64,000 nucleotides of DNA from Malurus cyaneus samueli (lineage: Eukaryota; Chordata; Aves; Passeriformes; Maluridae). Positions 1 to 13,580 of this stretch are shown here, piece after piece (the first letter of the stretch is position 1; every line of letters begins with the position of its first letter). The position numbers and the translations under genes are program-made. Location of the stretch: NCBI GenBank assembly GCA_009741485.1, contig CM019219.1:4399527-4463526 (forward strand), read 5' to 3'. Below the pieces are notes generated by a model. That model had not been told where the DNA came from. It ran no database searches and worked only from the letters and a program-made list of their open reading frames with translations.

Positions 1-703
1 TTGCATCACTCCTTCTCCTCCTAATTGGTGCTTTTATCAATTAGGCTAATTCCCTAAAACCCATCAAACTATATTCACCCCTGTAGGTGGGATTTTGTGG
101 ATATTCTTCCATGGCTGCCCCTGGAGCTCCAATACAGATTCACTTTTATATCCCCTCCTAAAGTGCTAAAATCACCTCAAGTCTCATTTCTAGGTTGAAA
201 AAGGCCACAATTCCACATCAACTTCCACAGCTCCATCCCCAGGGCAGGCTGTGGTGGTTTCCTTTTGCTCCTTGTAGAGCAGCACATCCTCAATCCCTGC
301 TCCCATTTGTCCCAGGATCGTTGGTGCGCGTCCCTGGGCAAGTGTGGGACAAGGCTTGGCAAGTTCCAGTGTGTGGCTCCAAAATTGAGTGTCCAGCTCA
401 GTGCTCTGTGCCCTGGGGCAGCTCCAGCTGCTCCCTCCATCTGCTGGGGACAGAGAACCTGCACATGGACCACTGAGAGCCAAAAAGTCACAGCAGCTTT
501 GTCACAAACACAATCCTCAAATTTCCCCTTCCAGGACTTTCTATTTGCATTTGAGAATATGGCACTAACAGTGCAGGCCTTCAGGTGGTGAGGTCAGGCA
601 GGAGGAGCAGGTTTGTCTCTAATTTGAAGTTTCAGGGGGTTAAAGTCTCATTATAACACAAGTTAAGATGGTTATTTCACCCCCTTCTTTCAGATTTCCT
701 GCG
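1..703. other. Intergenic, nothing recognised
   Basis: Moderately GC-rich around 220-480, where several overlapping short open frames occur on both strands. None resembles a known protein or has splice support. Confidence 0.6.
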
Positions 704-1235
704 TGGTGGGTTGAACCTTGGCTCTATCACTCAGCAAGACAGAGAAAATAAGACAGGGGGAAAAAAAAACCAAAAAACTCTCATGAGTCAAGAGAAAGGC
801 AGTTTAATAAAGCAAAACCAGTGCAGAGGAGCAAAGGGAAACACAAGATTTATTCCCTGCTCCCCAGCAGCAGCAATGTCTGGCCCATTCCTGGGAAGGA
901 GGGGCTGCAGCACCCGTAGAGATCCCTCCAGGAGACAAATGCTGTAATCATGAACACACTCTCACTCCCCAGGCTCTCACTGCTCAGCAGATATCCTGTG
1001 ATTAGGCAGAGTTTTTGGTCAGTTTGGTCAGTTTTTGTCCTGGGTCTGGCCCCTTGCAGTGTTTTGGCCACCCCAGGTGAGGGATGTTGCAGGAACAGCC
1101 CTGATGGTTTTCTCCAAATTCTGCAGTGTCACCAACACCTCTGTGGCCACCAGAGCAGAGCACAGCCCTGCAGGGCTGCAGTGGGACAATCACCTCCATC
1201 TCAGCCAGAACCCATCTATTCTGCTCAGCCAAAAC
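704..1235. mobile_element. Probable solo LTR of an endogenous retrovirus (songbird-type family)
   Basis: The block starts TGGTGGGTTGAACCTTGGC. It continues with GGCAGTTTAATAAAGC, GATTTATTCCCTGCTCCCCA, a GGTCAGTTTGGTCAG motif and CACCTCCATCTCAGCCAGA. I recognise this order from an LTR family common in passerine genomes. No retroviral coding sequence flanks it, so it looks like a solo or truncated LTR. The edges are approximate and the subfamily is not assigned. Confidence 0.55.
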
Positions 1236-2040
1236 CCCATCCAGACCCCCAGGAAGAGACCATGAGAAATGCACCAAGCCACCCCCAAAGTTTGTCAAAA
1301 GTTTTGAGTGGGAAGCAGAGCTCTGCCCTGGATTTAAAGCTTAATTTGAGATCACAATGCCTCCAAACAAAAACGTTTCAAACTCAAACAGGCACTTGGG
1401 GCTGAAATTTGGCTTTGTCAGAAGAATTCTGAGCAGGTCCCCTCAGGACACAGACAGTGCTCCCTCATTTCTCCTTTCCTTCCTCCTTTCCTTCCTATTA
1501 ATTTGCATTTCTCCACACCCTTTAATTTTTATTTTTTTCTGCTCTGGGGATAGCAGTGAAAGATCCTCTCAGGGTTGATTCTTTCCCTCTCTTCTTTTAC
1601 ACTCTGCAACCAAAGCAACAGCAGCTTCAGGACCTTCTAAGACTGAAATAATAATTAACAAGACCGAAACTATAATTAACAGAAAGATCTAAACACAAAA
1701 TGAAGAGACAGGGAGGATGAATGTCTAACACTACCTTTTTCTAGCCTAAAGACAAACAGATTGATTTTTAGGAATCAGCCTCCCAGTGTTTCAAACAGCA
1801 GCTTCATTAGTATGAGACACTGATCCAGCAGCCCAAGATGTGTCTATTGTTTGAACTCTGCTGGCTGAGCCACCTGGGTGTAAAAGCTTATTTCAAAGCC
1901 CTGTACTCAGAGGGAAGTCAATATATCGCTTTGCTTCTATAATTTCATATGAGCTTGGGCACTAAAGACAAAAAAAAAAAAAATTAAGCCTAAAACATTC
2001 ACAGTGGGCTGCAAAGGATGAACCCCTTCCAAATTCGGGG

Positions 2041-2100
2041 CAGGGGGTAGAACCAGGTGAACTTTAAGGTTCCTTCAAACCCAAAGCATTCTCTGATTTA
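2041..2100 (+). mobile_element. CR1-like LINE 3' end fragment
   Basis: ACTTTAAGGTTCCTTCAAAC then CCAAAGCATTCTCTGATT is a diverged CR1 3' UTR signature. Confidence 0.6.
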
Positions 2101-2205
2101 TCTCAGGTGTTCCCACAAAAAAATATGGACATTTTCTGACTACATTTAAAAAAAAAATCTATGTATTCATTAAAGAATTTGCTGCAAACTCCGCCAACTT
2201 TCTAC

Positions 2206-2219
2206 ACACACACACACAC
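2206..2219. repeat. Short (AC)n microsatellite
   Basis: A pure run of about seven AC units in intergenic DNA. Confidence 0.85.
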
Positions 2220-5200
2220 CAATGCTTTTGGAATTCTGGTAGACATCCTGTAATCACTTTATACAAGGATTTATCTGACTGAGAAGGTACATTCCAGAAA
2301 GAAAGCTGCTAAGTCTGGTTTGAATTGCAATACCTGCAATGATTGATGTCCTTTTGTGATTATTCACAAAGTCCTATGCTGTGAAATAGATAAAACAATA
2401 TAAAATTACGATTTTTGTTCTGTCTGGAATAAAGGCCCCCTCCAGCCTCCCTGATGTAATCCAATTTGTTTCCCTTGCAGCTTTTGTTTTCTGCCCAAAT
2501 ATCCAAATTAATCACCTTCCTTCAAACTTAAAAAACATTATGAAAATCACCACAAAGCAGAACCTGAAAAATTCTCCTGCTGGCATTTTGTTCTCAAGAT
2601 AAATTTAGCAAGTCTCAACGTGAAAACCAAATCTGCTCTGCTAAGCTTTATGAAACAGACTGCACAAAATGTGCAGCAAAAACCCAGAATCACTGCAAAT
2701 ATTTAGGCTTCTATTGTTCAGGAAAATGCAGTGCAGCTCTCAGTTTCACCCACATTCATTAAGCTCTTCCAACTGATAACAATCCGAGGACAAGTTAAAC
2801 TAACACACGGCTTAAACTGAAATCAGCCACTACCCTGACCCTGAATAGTCCACAAAACTCTATCATTAAGAATGTTCTGTTTTGGAAAGTTTTTGTTAAG
2901 CTAAGATGAAATTTCAGCTTTAAATTAACATGGACTTTTTTTTTTTTTTTTTCCCACTGCACCAGGCTATAACAGAATGCATTTATAAAATTAATCTCTT
3001 TCCTTACCAGCAACAGCAATATGAAACAGGAAAAGCTGTCAGAAACTCTTAAGTTTTATGCACGTTGTTTTCAACCGCTCAGGATTGAAAGGGAAATAAA
3101 TGAATTATGGAGCTTTTTGTATTTGTTTGGGATTTTTTTTTAGCAATGCAATCACCCTTGTGTGTTTTCTGGAGAGCAGGGTGAGTTTCTCTCCAAGGAT
3201 GGTTGAAGCTGAGCAGCAGCACACCAGGAAGAAACAGAGTGTCCAGGACATTAAAGAATCCTCAATATCAGTGATGCTGTGGATTAAAGGGGTACCAAAA
3301 TCAGCCTCTTACCTGTGGGTCAGGTTTGAGGCATTTGGCAGCACATTTTGGGAATCACAAACTGCTGCTGCTTGGTGGGGACACAGAGTCCTTCTGTCCC
3401 TCCCCGAGCCCATCTGGCATCCCCCACAAGCACCGAATTCACTCGCCCAACACAAACAAGTGAATAAGCCCTGTGTGTTTAATACTTCACAGAAATTCAT
3501 CTTAAAAAAAACTAGGAAGGAAGAATCAGTCTGGCTGTTTGCACAACAGGATACACAGTGTTCCCCTCTGTCAGGGCTGATTCCATGCACTGATATCATT
3601 ATTTGAGTGTTTTGCTGATTGGCAGTGGAAGAGAGACATTAACTCATGCAAACTGAAAACAAGCAAATGAATATGGGTATTTCAGCACCATAAAATAGAA
3701 TAAATTCAAGTGGCTCATTCAGATGAATGCTATTATTCTGGCAGCCCCACCTCAGTGACTAAATACTGTTATTTGGGATGAAATACTCACAGAGCTTGGA
3801 CAACAAATCAGGATTCCTTTAAAGAGTGAAAAATTGTTAGATTTCCTTTTTTTCCCCTCCCTTTTCTTTGAGGGGTTAGCAAATGAGCTGTGATTTCAGC
3901 TGCAGAAATAAACCTTGTTAATGATGTATGAGGTCACCTAATTTAGGGTGCATTTAGTCAGAGGTGTCTGACAGTCAGATCAGTGGATTGATGCCCTTCT
4001 CACTGAATATTTAGGAGTGTTGAGAAAGAATGTGTCATTAAAGGCCCATTTCTAAATGCCATGAAAGCTGCATCACAAAACCAAGGGACAAATTCATTTA
4101 TTAAAAAAATCTTCAGTTGTTCAAACCAGGTTGCTCTGTAAGGATCTTCATTTTGTTTGAGGAATGAAAAATTTCAGGGTTGGGACTCTCAAGAACAGTT
4201 TGATCCCTGTGGACTGCAAAGAGCAGATGAAAGTGTGGAACAAAGACAAATGTTGTTTTTATTTTTGAAAACCTTAACCATGCTTAGAAATTTTAGGGGT
4301 TGCCATTCCTCCTTTTAACTTTTTGGCAATAATTACAAATAGGGACAGTCACTGCCAACAGAGCACCCACTCAGAGGCACATGATTTACAGATTAATACA
4401 CACTTATTTGGTTTCAAAGTGTTGTTTTTTTCAGTCTACTAGTATGAGACTGTTCCATGCAGTTTTTTACAAGAGGCTCCTTTAAATATAAGTGCAGTGA
4501 TCCTATCCCAGCTGTTCCTGGTGGTCAATCATCATAAGGAACAGGATAAAGTCAAGTTATTATACTCATAAAAGTGTATTGAGAAAAAGTAATATCTCTT
4601 TTAACATAATAGAAAATACCAAAAAATAAAAACAAACATACACAAGAAATTTACATTGAACTGCATAAATAGGTGGTTTGGCTCAGGTTAGCAACATCTC
4701 TATCACACACTGCAAAAGGCAGCTTAGCTGAGGCACTTGGCAAGGGTGAAACAGTTTCATGTGTAAAAGAACTCATTCCTCCTGTGCTAGAGCTGACCAG
4801 TGCCTTCATCTTTCTGTACCATTGCATAATTTCCCCTTGACTTATTCCCACATCACCATCATTAAGTGATTACACTTAAAACTTCAGAGGAATAACATTC
4901 AACATCACGGTCAAAGCTCCTCTACGATATTTATTTGTTATTTGCAATGCAACATCAACTGTAATTTGAGTTATCATCATTCTTCTTTAACGAGGAGGCA
5001 TTTCACTGACAGCAAATGAGCTGGGACTAACAGGTTTGTAGTGCATATATCCAAGTCATCAGTACTGTTTCCTGTGGTATAGAAAGAAAAATGAATCAAT
5101 CAATAAATAAAAATTAATTATTGGACTGTTAGAGTTTTTAGTTCAGAGAAGTCAGGATCCAAGGTGCTGCTGGGCACAGCATGGCATTGACAGAGTCCCC

Positions 5201-5690
5201 AGCTCTACTCTACTTTGGGGTCACTCTTCAACAGAAGCCAGAGTGAATTTGAGGTGTTTGACTGAGCCCCAACCCCCCTACACCCCCTAGAAGAGGCCAG
5301 AGATCCTCCAAAGGGTCAGACTCACACCCTCTGTGTTGGGCCACCTGTGGAATGGTCTCTCACCACTCAGTTTCTGAAATTTCTTGTTCTTCTCTCTTAA
5401 CTTAAAACTTTCAAAAAAAAACTTCTTTAAGCAGCTGAAGCTGTAAATCTCAAATTTCACGGAGAGCTGGCCAAGTTTATACTTCAAATCTCCTTAGAAA
5501 TCCCAGACTGGATATTATTTGACTTTCTTTTCACAGCTCTGCTCTGTTTTCTGCTGCTGGAGTCCACCCTTTCTGGAATTTCTGATCCATCTGCAGGGGG
5601 TTCATGGAAAGCTCCGTGGAGCAGAGCTGTGGAGGGCGAGTGGGCAGAGCTGGTGGAGGTTGGAGATCCAGCTGCAAGGGTGGAGAACCC

Positions 5691-5818
5691 AGCAGAGGAT
5701 ATTTGAGAGCAGCAGAGGATATCTGAGAGCAGCACAGGATGTCTGAGAGCAGCACAGGATGTCTGAGAGCAGCACAGGATGTCTGAGAGCAGCACAGGAT
5801 ATCTGATATCAGCACAGC
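5691..5818. repeat. 20-bp minisatellite, about 6 units
   Basis: Unit GAGAGCAGCACAGGATGTCT repeats with exact 20-bp spacing. The first two units have AGCAGAGG and the last is degenerate. The open frames across it (repeated LSDILCCSQ on the minus strand) are products of the repeat and not a gene. Confidence 0.95.
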
Positions 5819-8800
5819 GTGGGGCAGCTCATCCCTGCGCCCTCCCTGTTCAGGGATCTCCCAGGACACAAAAACACCTCAGCCCCATCCTGATGGCTCA
5901 GAATGCTCGTTCCCCACAGCAAAAGCTCTTTGGGATGCCCCTGGCTGGATCTGGGGCCAGGCCACCAGCAGCAGCTCTGCCCCAGACCCAGCAGAGGCGT
6001 CCCAGCCACAAGCAGCACCAAGGTTCCAGTGCCACCCTTGTCCCTTGTCACTGTCACTGCTCTGTCACCTCCCCCCAGACCTTTCCCTGTGTTTTTTTTC
6101 CCTGATGCACAGCTTGCCTGTGTTGTCTATAAATCCAGAGCCCTTTGGGGCTGATATTTTTCTGATTGTACTGGCAGAGGCCTCAGCTGGATTCTCCAGA
6201 GCCTGAACTCATCATTCCAGCACTGTCTTTTTCTGCCCCAAGCATTGCATTTTTCTCTCAGCCAGTGAGCATTTCAGGGCACAAAATCTACATATTGCTT
6301 TATTACAAAAGTGTTTATGCTTTTAATTCTTCCTTCTCCCAGCATAATGAAATTACAAAGCAAGGATCTTTTGTAATAAAATTTGATGCAGACATGGCTG
6401 GAAAATGAAATCAGGAGGCAGCAGTGATGGGAAATGCTGCCATCAATCACGGCAGGCAGACTGTTCCCCTTGACAGCAGTCAGACACAGAGGTAGAAAAT
6501 TCAGTAATTTGATAACAGCTGCAGCAGAAAACCGGGAAGAAACATTATGATTCCGGTCACTACATATTTAACATCATCTCTGAGCTGCACACCAGGCTCC
6601 TGGTGATGGGCACAGCAAGAATTGCACTGAAGTCATCAAGCTCAACTCTTTATTTAAAGCTGAAGAGTTCTTGTTTTCAGTTTCACTCCTAAAGACAGGG
6701 ATCCAATGCCTTCCCTGGCACCTCCTTCCTGCCATACCCCCCAAAAAAAACCCAAGGGGAAAGGCACAGAAAGGTGAAGTTTCCCCCACCTGATTTCTGC
6801 TGAGCTTTCTCAAGGCTCTGGTTTTCTCCATTGACTATATGGATGCCATGCATTAGAAGCCTGACTTCAAAATTAGTGTTTTGGACAGAGAAGCCTCCAA
6901 ATTTTAACTTTAACTCTTAAATGGATAAAACACTTTAATGGAATTCACACCACAGTACTCAGCACAACTTTTCACTTCCTCACTATTTCAGAAAGAAAGA
7001 GGTGCCCCCATCTCCCCTGCTCCACCAGGAGCATCTGGAACAGCTCTTTATCCAACAGAAGTCTTGGGTCAGTGAAGAAACCCTGTTTTTTTTTATAAAT
7101 TCACTTTTTTAACTCCTGCTTAGGATTGCCTATATATTTTTTTAGAATCTGGGATATATGAAATGCAGCAAATTGCTCTAAAAGCCCAGAATTCTCTAGC
7201 TGTCTTCAAACACAAAACCTGCATGAAAACTTGGCAGCTTTCTATCATTCAATGGAGAGAAAGAAGAGAGATTATTCATGTAAACCCCAAATTCTAAACG
7301 TGTCTAAAACAGTCATAAATCATGGTTTAAACAGATACAAACATTCCTGTTGGAGTTTCCAGGCTGTGTGGTTTCTTCCCAAAATGAAAGATAAAGATTA
7401 ATTGGTATTTTTATAAGAAGCCAAAGCAAACTCTAGCATAAAATAAAACAAAATTAAGAACAAATTGTTTTAAGGCACCTCTAATTATTTTTTTTAATTT
7501 TCATTTAACCAAGTGACTAATTCTAAGCAAAAAGCCTACCAAAAGACAGACTTCTAGTTCAGAAAAGCTTCCAAGGGCCTTTATGAATAAGTCTGTTGAC
7601 TAGAACTATTCAAGACTCAGATTATGAAACCAAAAAATATTGTGCTGCCATTTTGTGTGAATTCAGGCAGCAGAAAATCATTTTATTGAAAGATAAAATG
7701 CTCATAAAAACGTATCACACATCCCCAGACAAAAAAAAAGTCAGTCATAAGTTATGATTATGTATTTTTTTCTCTCCAAGGATCTCTGAAACTCTTATTT
7801 TCAGACTTCTTTTGCAGTGAAAGAGAGAAAAGTATGTTGGGAAAGCACTAGGTTTCTGGAAGAGAAGAATAGCTTTTATTGCCAGTAAAAAACACCACTA
7901 AGGTTATAGGTAATCTCTTAAGAGAGCACTCCTGAAGCTTTAAGTCAGCAAATGTGAAAGACAAAATATTCTTGTGGAGAAAAAAATATTCTGGACTGGG
8001 TCCTTGCAGCCCATTAAGGTCCATCAGTCAGTCCTCACTAAGATGTGCAGCACCAATACATTTAACCATTTTTTCCCTTTGTCACATCCAGATCTATAAT
8101 CTAGGAATGAAAATAGCTTTTCATGTCACGCTGCTGCAACAATTTAATGTTTAGCCACCCATCAAGACAAAGTAGATTTCAATTAAAAAAAAATAAAGGC
8201 TGTATTGAAAGGTTGTTATTATTTCTCATGACAGGAAAAAAAGATCACTATGTTTTATATGATATAAATAAATATGAAACTGGGGAGTTCAGTGGTGCAA
8301 ACTGAGCTCTTCAATTTAAAAAAAAACCTAAAAGAATAAAAAAAACCAATTAATTGAGACTATGTCTCTAGCATGGACACAAATTTAGCCACTCCATAAA
8401 TGAATTGGTTAAAGTGAGGAGGCTTTATGCCATAGACCAATTTCCAAAATTAATTAAGGCACCCCCATGCAGAGCTGCTACTTGCTGATACCTCAATATT
8501 AGCAATTTATTCTTGGTAATTCCCTTACAGGTGCAGAAAAGTTCACACTGCAGCTCGATGGCTTCTCCAGGAAGAAAGAGGAGATCTGTAGGTTCAGTGA
8601 GGTGATTTTGGGGGTGTGAAATTTAATTTTTTTTTGCCTTTGAACTCTCATTATTCACTCCCTGCCCATTTTTCAACCTTTCAGTGCCATTCCTGGAGCA
8701 GTGGAGGAGCCTGGTGGAGGAAGGTCACCTCATGTGGCACAAGAACTGGAAAGTCACCATCCTTGGAAGGGCTGTGCATGGGCACTGAGGTTGTAAAAGG

Positions 8801-9218
8801 GAATTAAGAGGGAATTAAGCAGTCAGACAAAGAGAAAATGTGTTTGTGGTGGTTAATAATGTCCAGTGGTTGATAATGTCCACCTGCTGTGGGGTTTTGC
8901 CGATGGAAATGTTCTCCTCTGGTTGGATTGTGCTGGCCTGGGCACTCCAGAAAGTCGTGGTTGCCCCTGGGACACCTCTGTCAGTGTGGGAAAGGGATGA
9001 ATATGGAATTCATGGCTGAATTTGTGGCTGAAACAGGAGCAGAGTGCATGGAATGGTGGAAGTGGAGCCCAGGCAGCATCTCCTGGGATCTGCAGTCACG
9101 CCTGGGCTCGGAGAATAAATTTTGACCCAACAGGGCTGGGAAGGGATGAGAGCATTAAAAACTGGGAGAGCACATGTGTGTGATGTCCAGAGGCATCAGG
9201 AATGTCCCCAGTTCAGTG

Positions 9219-9262
9219 AATCACAGAATAATTTGGTTAAAGGGTCCATTTATGGTCACCAG
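9219..9262 (-). mobile_element. CR1-like LINE 3' end fragment
   Basis: AATCACAGAATAATTTGG followed by AAAGGGTCCATTTATGGTCA resembles the reverse complement of the CR1 3' end. Confidence 0.55.
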
Positions 9263-10244
9263 GCTCCTCAGACACTCAGACACTCCCAAGGGTGAGACAT
9301 CCACCACTCTCTGTACCAGAAGTTCCTGAAATAATCCTGGCAGAGTAACTGTTTGTACCTTCCCCTCCAAGTAATATAAAGCAAAAAATTGCAATAACAA
9401 GAAGTTAAGACTTTGGAGAAATGATTCTTTTGCAATATTAATGTAGAGGCCGGATAATGCACCGGGGGAGCGCTGCCAACACGAATTTGACAAAAGAATG
9501 AGTGTGGATTATAGGAATAAAACTATTCAACCTCCCCTTGGCACCTGCTCTAATCCATCAGAGCTCTGGGAAATTCAAATGTACGAGCAGCTCCTGGAAC
9601 AAAACAATCACTATTGCCTTCCTATTTTAAAATTTCATGTGCCTAGTCATGAGGGAAAAAAAAAAAACGAAACAAAAGCTCTGAAAATGGTTACAGATTT
9701 ATCTTCTGCCTCATTTAGGCAGCTCACGGCCGAGATGGGAGCATTTCAGTGCTGCAAATTGATTTGTGGACAAAATGGGGATCAAAGAGGTAAAAATTGG
9801 AACTCGAACCATGTTTTCATCATCAGCCAGACTTCAGACAGCTGCATGGGGGGAAGGCTCAGCAGCAGGCTGGGCTGTGGCTCAGTGATATGATAAAAAA
9901 ACCTGGATTTCCAATCAGTGATGGAGGATCAGAACCACTGTGACTGCCTGGCACAGAGCTCTGATCAGAGAGAACTCGCCTGGGAGGTCGAGGTTTTGTT
10001 TAAAGAAATGTGTCTGGATTAACTCTGTAGAGGGAAGGTTTTGTGCTGTGCCCAGAGCTTTGTCAGGGATCATAAATTCACCAGAAAAGAGCAAAAAGAG
10101 CATGAAATTCAGGCTGTGCTCTCTGATTGACCAGAAATACATTTTTGGGCCAGCGTTTGTGCAGTTGGTGACTCATTAGAGATGTTTGCTCTTTTTTAAA
10201 GGGGGATGCTCAGTTTTCGGGGGCTGTTTCTTCAAAGGTTTATC

Positions 10245-10345
10245 TGGAAGCTGGAGCTGTCCAGAGAAGGGTGATGAAGCTGGGGAAGGATCTCAAAAAC
10301 ACGTCTTATGAGGAGCAGCTGAGGGTGTTCAGTCTCCATTAAATG
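10245..10345 (+). mobile_element. CR1-like LINE internal fragment
   Basis: The words CCAGAGAAGGGTGATGAAGC and TCTTATGAGGAGCAGCTGAG match the end of CR1 ORF2. The frame is broken. Further diverged CR1 may continue to about 10440. Confidence 0.65.
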
Positions 10346-13042
10346 ACACAGGATTTCCAGAGAGGTTCCACATGGACCTTGGGAACATTTTTTCATGAGC
10401 CCTTGGCAGCCAGGCTGCAATAAGGCAGTCTGGAGCAGGTTTTTGTAGTCTTGGAGATCTTATTGTCACTGCCTGCTGGATTTTGTCAGCAAAAGGACAA
10501 AAGAAGGAGAGTACTGTGAGTAGAACCATGCTACAGTGGCCACTGAAGATCAAAACCACAGATGTTTGGAGGTTTCCTTTCTCTTTTGCAGGTTTTTTTT
10601 TTTTGGGTCAGAGCCCTGAACTGCAGCTCTTTGCTCCCAGATGAGATCCCAGAGCATCCCTAAGGAGAAACTGCACCCCTGTGTTCTCCTTCTGCCCTCT
10701 GAAAGGATTGTGTGAAGCACATTTTAAAGCCTTTCACACCAGCTGATGTTGCTCAGGATCTGAGTTCCACAATTCAGGGTCTCTCTCCAGAGCTGCCCTG
10801 AAAATGAACCTTTGGAAGGATCCCACTGCCAGCTGAGCACCTGTACCCATAGAGAGAGCTGGGTGTCACAGGAGGGAAATTGGACAGAAATGCCATGCAG
10901 ATTGCAGCAATATGCTCCTATCTGCATGTGTGTGTGGTTTATTTTTTGAAACAGGAATCTACAGGGCAGAACAAACGCAACGTGCACTGTGGCAGCGATT
11001 CGTTTTCCTCAACAGACATTCTGCATTTTCTGTGACAACCAAGCCCTGTGACTGCTCTGCCTCCCAGCAGCTTGGAGAGCAGCTCAGCTGTGAATTCCCC
11101 AAAGCAGCAGGACGTATGTTTGTGATGGTATTGCAGTCAGGATGGGGAATGCTCCGAGTGCCTGAATACCTCCAGCCATCTGGAGCCCCCTCCTTTATTA
11201 AATTATTTCTAGTGTTTATGCAGCCTCCTGCCAATTAATTTAAAAGGGAAAGTAGATTTGTTCCGTGTTCATAAAACTGTTGTTCTTCAATTTAGTGATG
11301 CCTTGGAAGATTACAGACCAAGTAATGCATAATTATATCAGTATATAATGTAAAAATGAATGGCTGTTCACTTGAACAACAAACACACAGCACCCACTCA
11401 ACAACAAGAGCTCCAATTTCTGGTCATTCTTGCTGGAAAGGAAGGAAATTAAAGTTTTGTCCATGTTAGAAGGCAGCAGGTGTCCTAAAGCAGAGCTGAG
11501 CACAAAGAAAGGTCCAGAGAAGAGCAAAAGCAGCACCCATCATCCCTTATCACACATGGGCTGTGGATACAGAGGATCCAGAACCCCAAAGGAGGCACGA
11601 GCCAGGAATTCCCATTCTGAGATCACAAAGGCCTTGAAACCCCTCTCACACCTATAGGTTTAATGCTGCAATTACCAGAACCCCAAATAAAGCATGGAGA
11701 CATTGCATAGGGCTGCTATTTTCCCCAAAGTTCTGTAGGATTGTGGCTGGAGCAGTTTATAAACCAGGAACAGGTGTAGGGGTTTTAGGAAGGTTCATAA
11801 TTGTTGCATGGGTTTTTTAAAATTTCTTTTTATTAGAAGCTTGAATTGCATTTAATCAGAGAAAGGGTGATGCACATAATTACACCACAGCATGGATGTG
11901 CCATTATGGGTTGTTTTGGTTTTTTTTTCTTTTAATTTCAGTCAGTGATTTGAAGCATTAATAACCTTCCTAATTTTTCTCCTAACCAATGTAAGCACAG
12001 ATGCTAATCTTACTTACATAAGCATCTCCTCACATCTCTGTTTTCCAGGGACTAAATCAAGTTCAGCAAATTCATTATACTCTGCAATGGAATTGATGAA
12101 TCTGCCTGTGAACATCTGATCATTTCAAACTGCACCCCAGTTTCTATTGCTAAACCCTGCCTGAGCCAGTTTCCAAACTGGTCTATTTGTCTCTTTTTTG
12201 GACAGTTGGCACTCTCATGGAGAATGTTATTCCCCTGAAGAGTGTTTTTTCAAACCTCCAGAAAGGTGCTCATCAGCAGCTATCCAATCCTAAATTAATT
12301 GTGGACAATTAATTATCAATCATTTGCCATAAAATCTATCACTACCTCCAGTCAAGATGCCTGCACAGAATTACATCACTGCACACTCTCTACAGAATTT
12401 AGGTTGTGTATTCTGCCATTAAATTTTAATTTCCTTATAATGAAACTAAACTTGCTGATTACAGCAAACATCCCAAGACTAGTCCCTTATTAAATTCTTT
12501 TCATAGTGATGCAGCTTGAGAAAAATAGAATTTCATTGTGAAATGCCTTATATTCTTCACTGGTAAGCCACAAGAACTGAGATAATGTGACTAAAAGGAT
12601 TTGAAAAACATTTTTTAAATAAAAGTAATTTAATAGGAAATAGGTGTGACAATTAAAACAATCTACCAGCTCTACAATTTATTTTGCAGTGCTTCTCTTA
12701 GGGAGAAAGAACAGCTGTAAGTAAAAACAATTAAATCTGTTTTTCAATTTCGGAGACTGCAGCGAAGTGTTTGGGTACACTCCTAGCAGAATTCCAGGCC
12801 TGAATTCTCCCTAAAACCACTAAGAACATCACCTTGCAAAGGCAGAAGAGACATTTGGGTAGGAAAAAGGATGCTGGCAGGCTGTTGTTTGTTTCTCCAG
12901 ATTGAATTTAATGAACTGAAGAAAACTCTCCCAACTCTCCTTTGTTGGAGAAAAAGTGTTACTCTGAGTTGACTTTTGGTTTCGGGATTAAAAGATCCTC
13001 TTATCAGATACCTCATACTTTATAATTACAGGTTCTGTATGT

Positions 13043-13092
13043 TTGAATCAATTTTATTAAATTTACTATGAAATTTTATTAAATTTACTATG
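13043..13092. repeat. About 22-bp tandem duplication, AT-rich
   Basis: TTTTATTAAATTTACTATG occurs twice in a row, followed by AAA and GAA respectively. Non-coding. Confidence 0.85.
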
Positions 13093-13580
13093 GAATCTCC
13101 TCTCGGAAATGCTGGCCTTTACAGTGGGACAGAAACTCCTAAACTCTGATGCTTTGCACTTGAATACTGATGGTTGTATCAAAAGGATTTGTTTTTCTGA
13201 ATAATTATATTTTGTCTATTTTAAGCAAGCAGCTCCATTTACATTACGTATTTTTAAGTGATTGCCTTAAAAGACCATGAAACTTATTCCAACTTTTGCC
13301 TTGATTGCATAAATCAGCAGTCACTTTAATTTCAGTGGAAAATATACTGATTTGAGACAAACAGGGCAAAATCTCTCTCTGCTGCACCACCTATGCAACA
13401 TTAAAAGCCACAAATCATTCAGTCTGTCCTTTCTGCTTGCTTCAGTGGGGAAATTTGTATTTAATCCCATTAATGCTGCTGGAAGAGCAGCCTGGATTCT
13501 GCCCCACGTGGAATTCCCTGAGCCAGGACTAAAGGAGCAGCTCCACGGTGATGCTGGGCTGGGCTGGCTCTCAGCCTGGG

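Larger units (their letters stand above)
1236..9218. other. Intergenic, no gene seen
   Basis: AT-rich DNA with one CR1 fragment (2041-2100), an AC microsatellite (about 2206), a pyrimidine-rich CTCCTTTCCTTC tract (about 1470-1495) and the 20-bp minisatellite. The GC-richer block at 5500-6160 gives spurious short open frames. Confidence 0.65.
9263..13580. other. Intergenic, no gene seen
   Basis: Contains the CR1 internal fragment at 10245-10345 and the AT-rich duplication at 13043-13092. Open frames are short and do not join across plausible splice sites. Confidence 0.65.

Noticed and set aside
950..1405. 151-codon open frame overlapping the LTR-like block
   Set aside because: It straddles the probable LTR edge and encodes no retroviral domain; treated as chance.
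3100..3606. 168-codon plus-strand open frame
   Set aside because: The start context and composition are unremarkable, there is no family resemblance, and an antisense frame of similar quality overlaps it.
5484..5869. Repeated SDILCCSQ peptide on the minus strand
   Set aside because: The peptide repeat is only the translation of the 20-bp minisatellite, and different frames give equally repetitive products.
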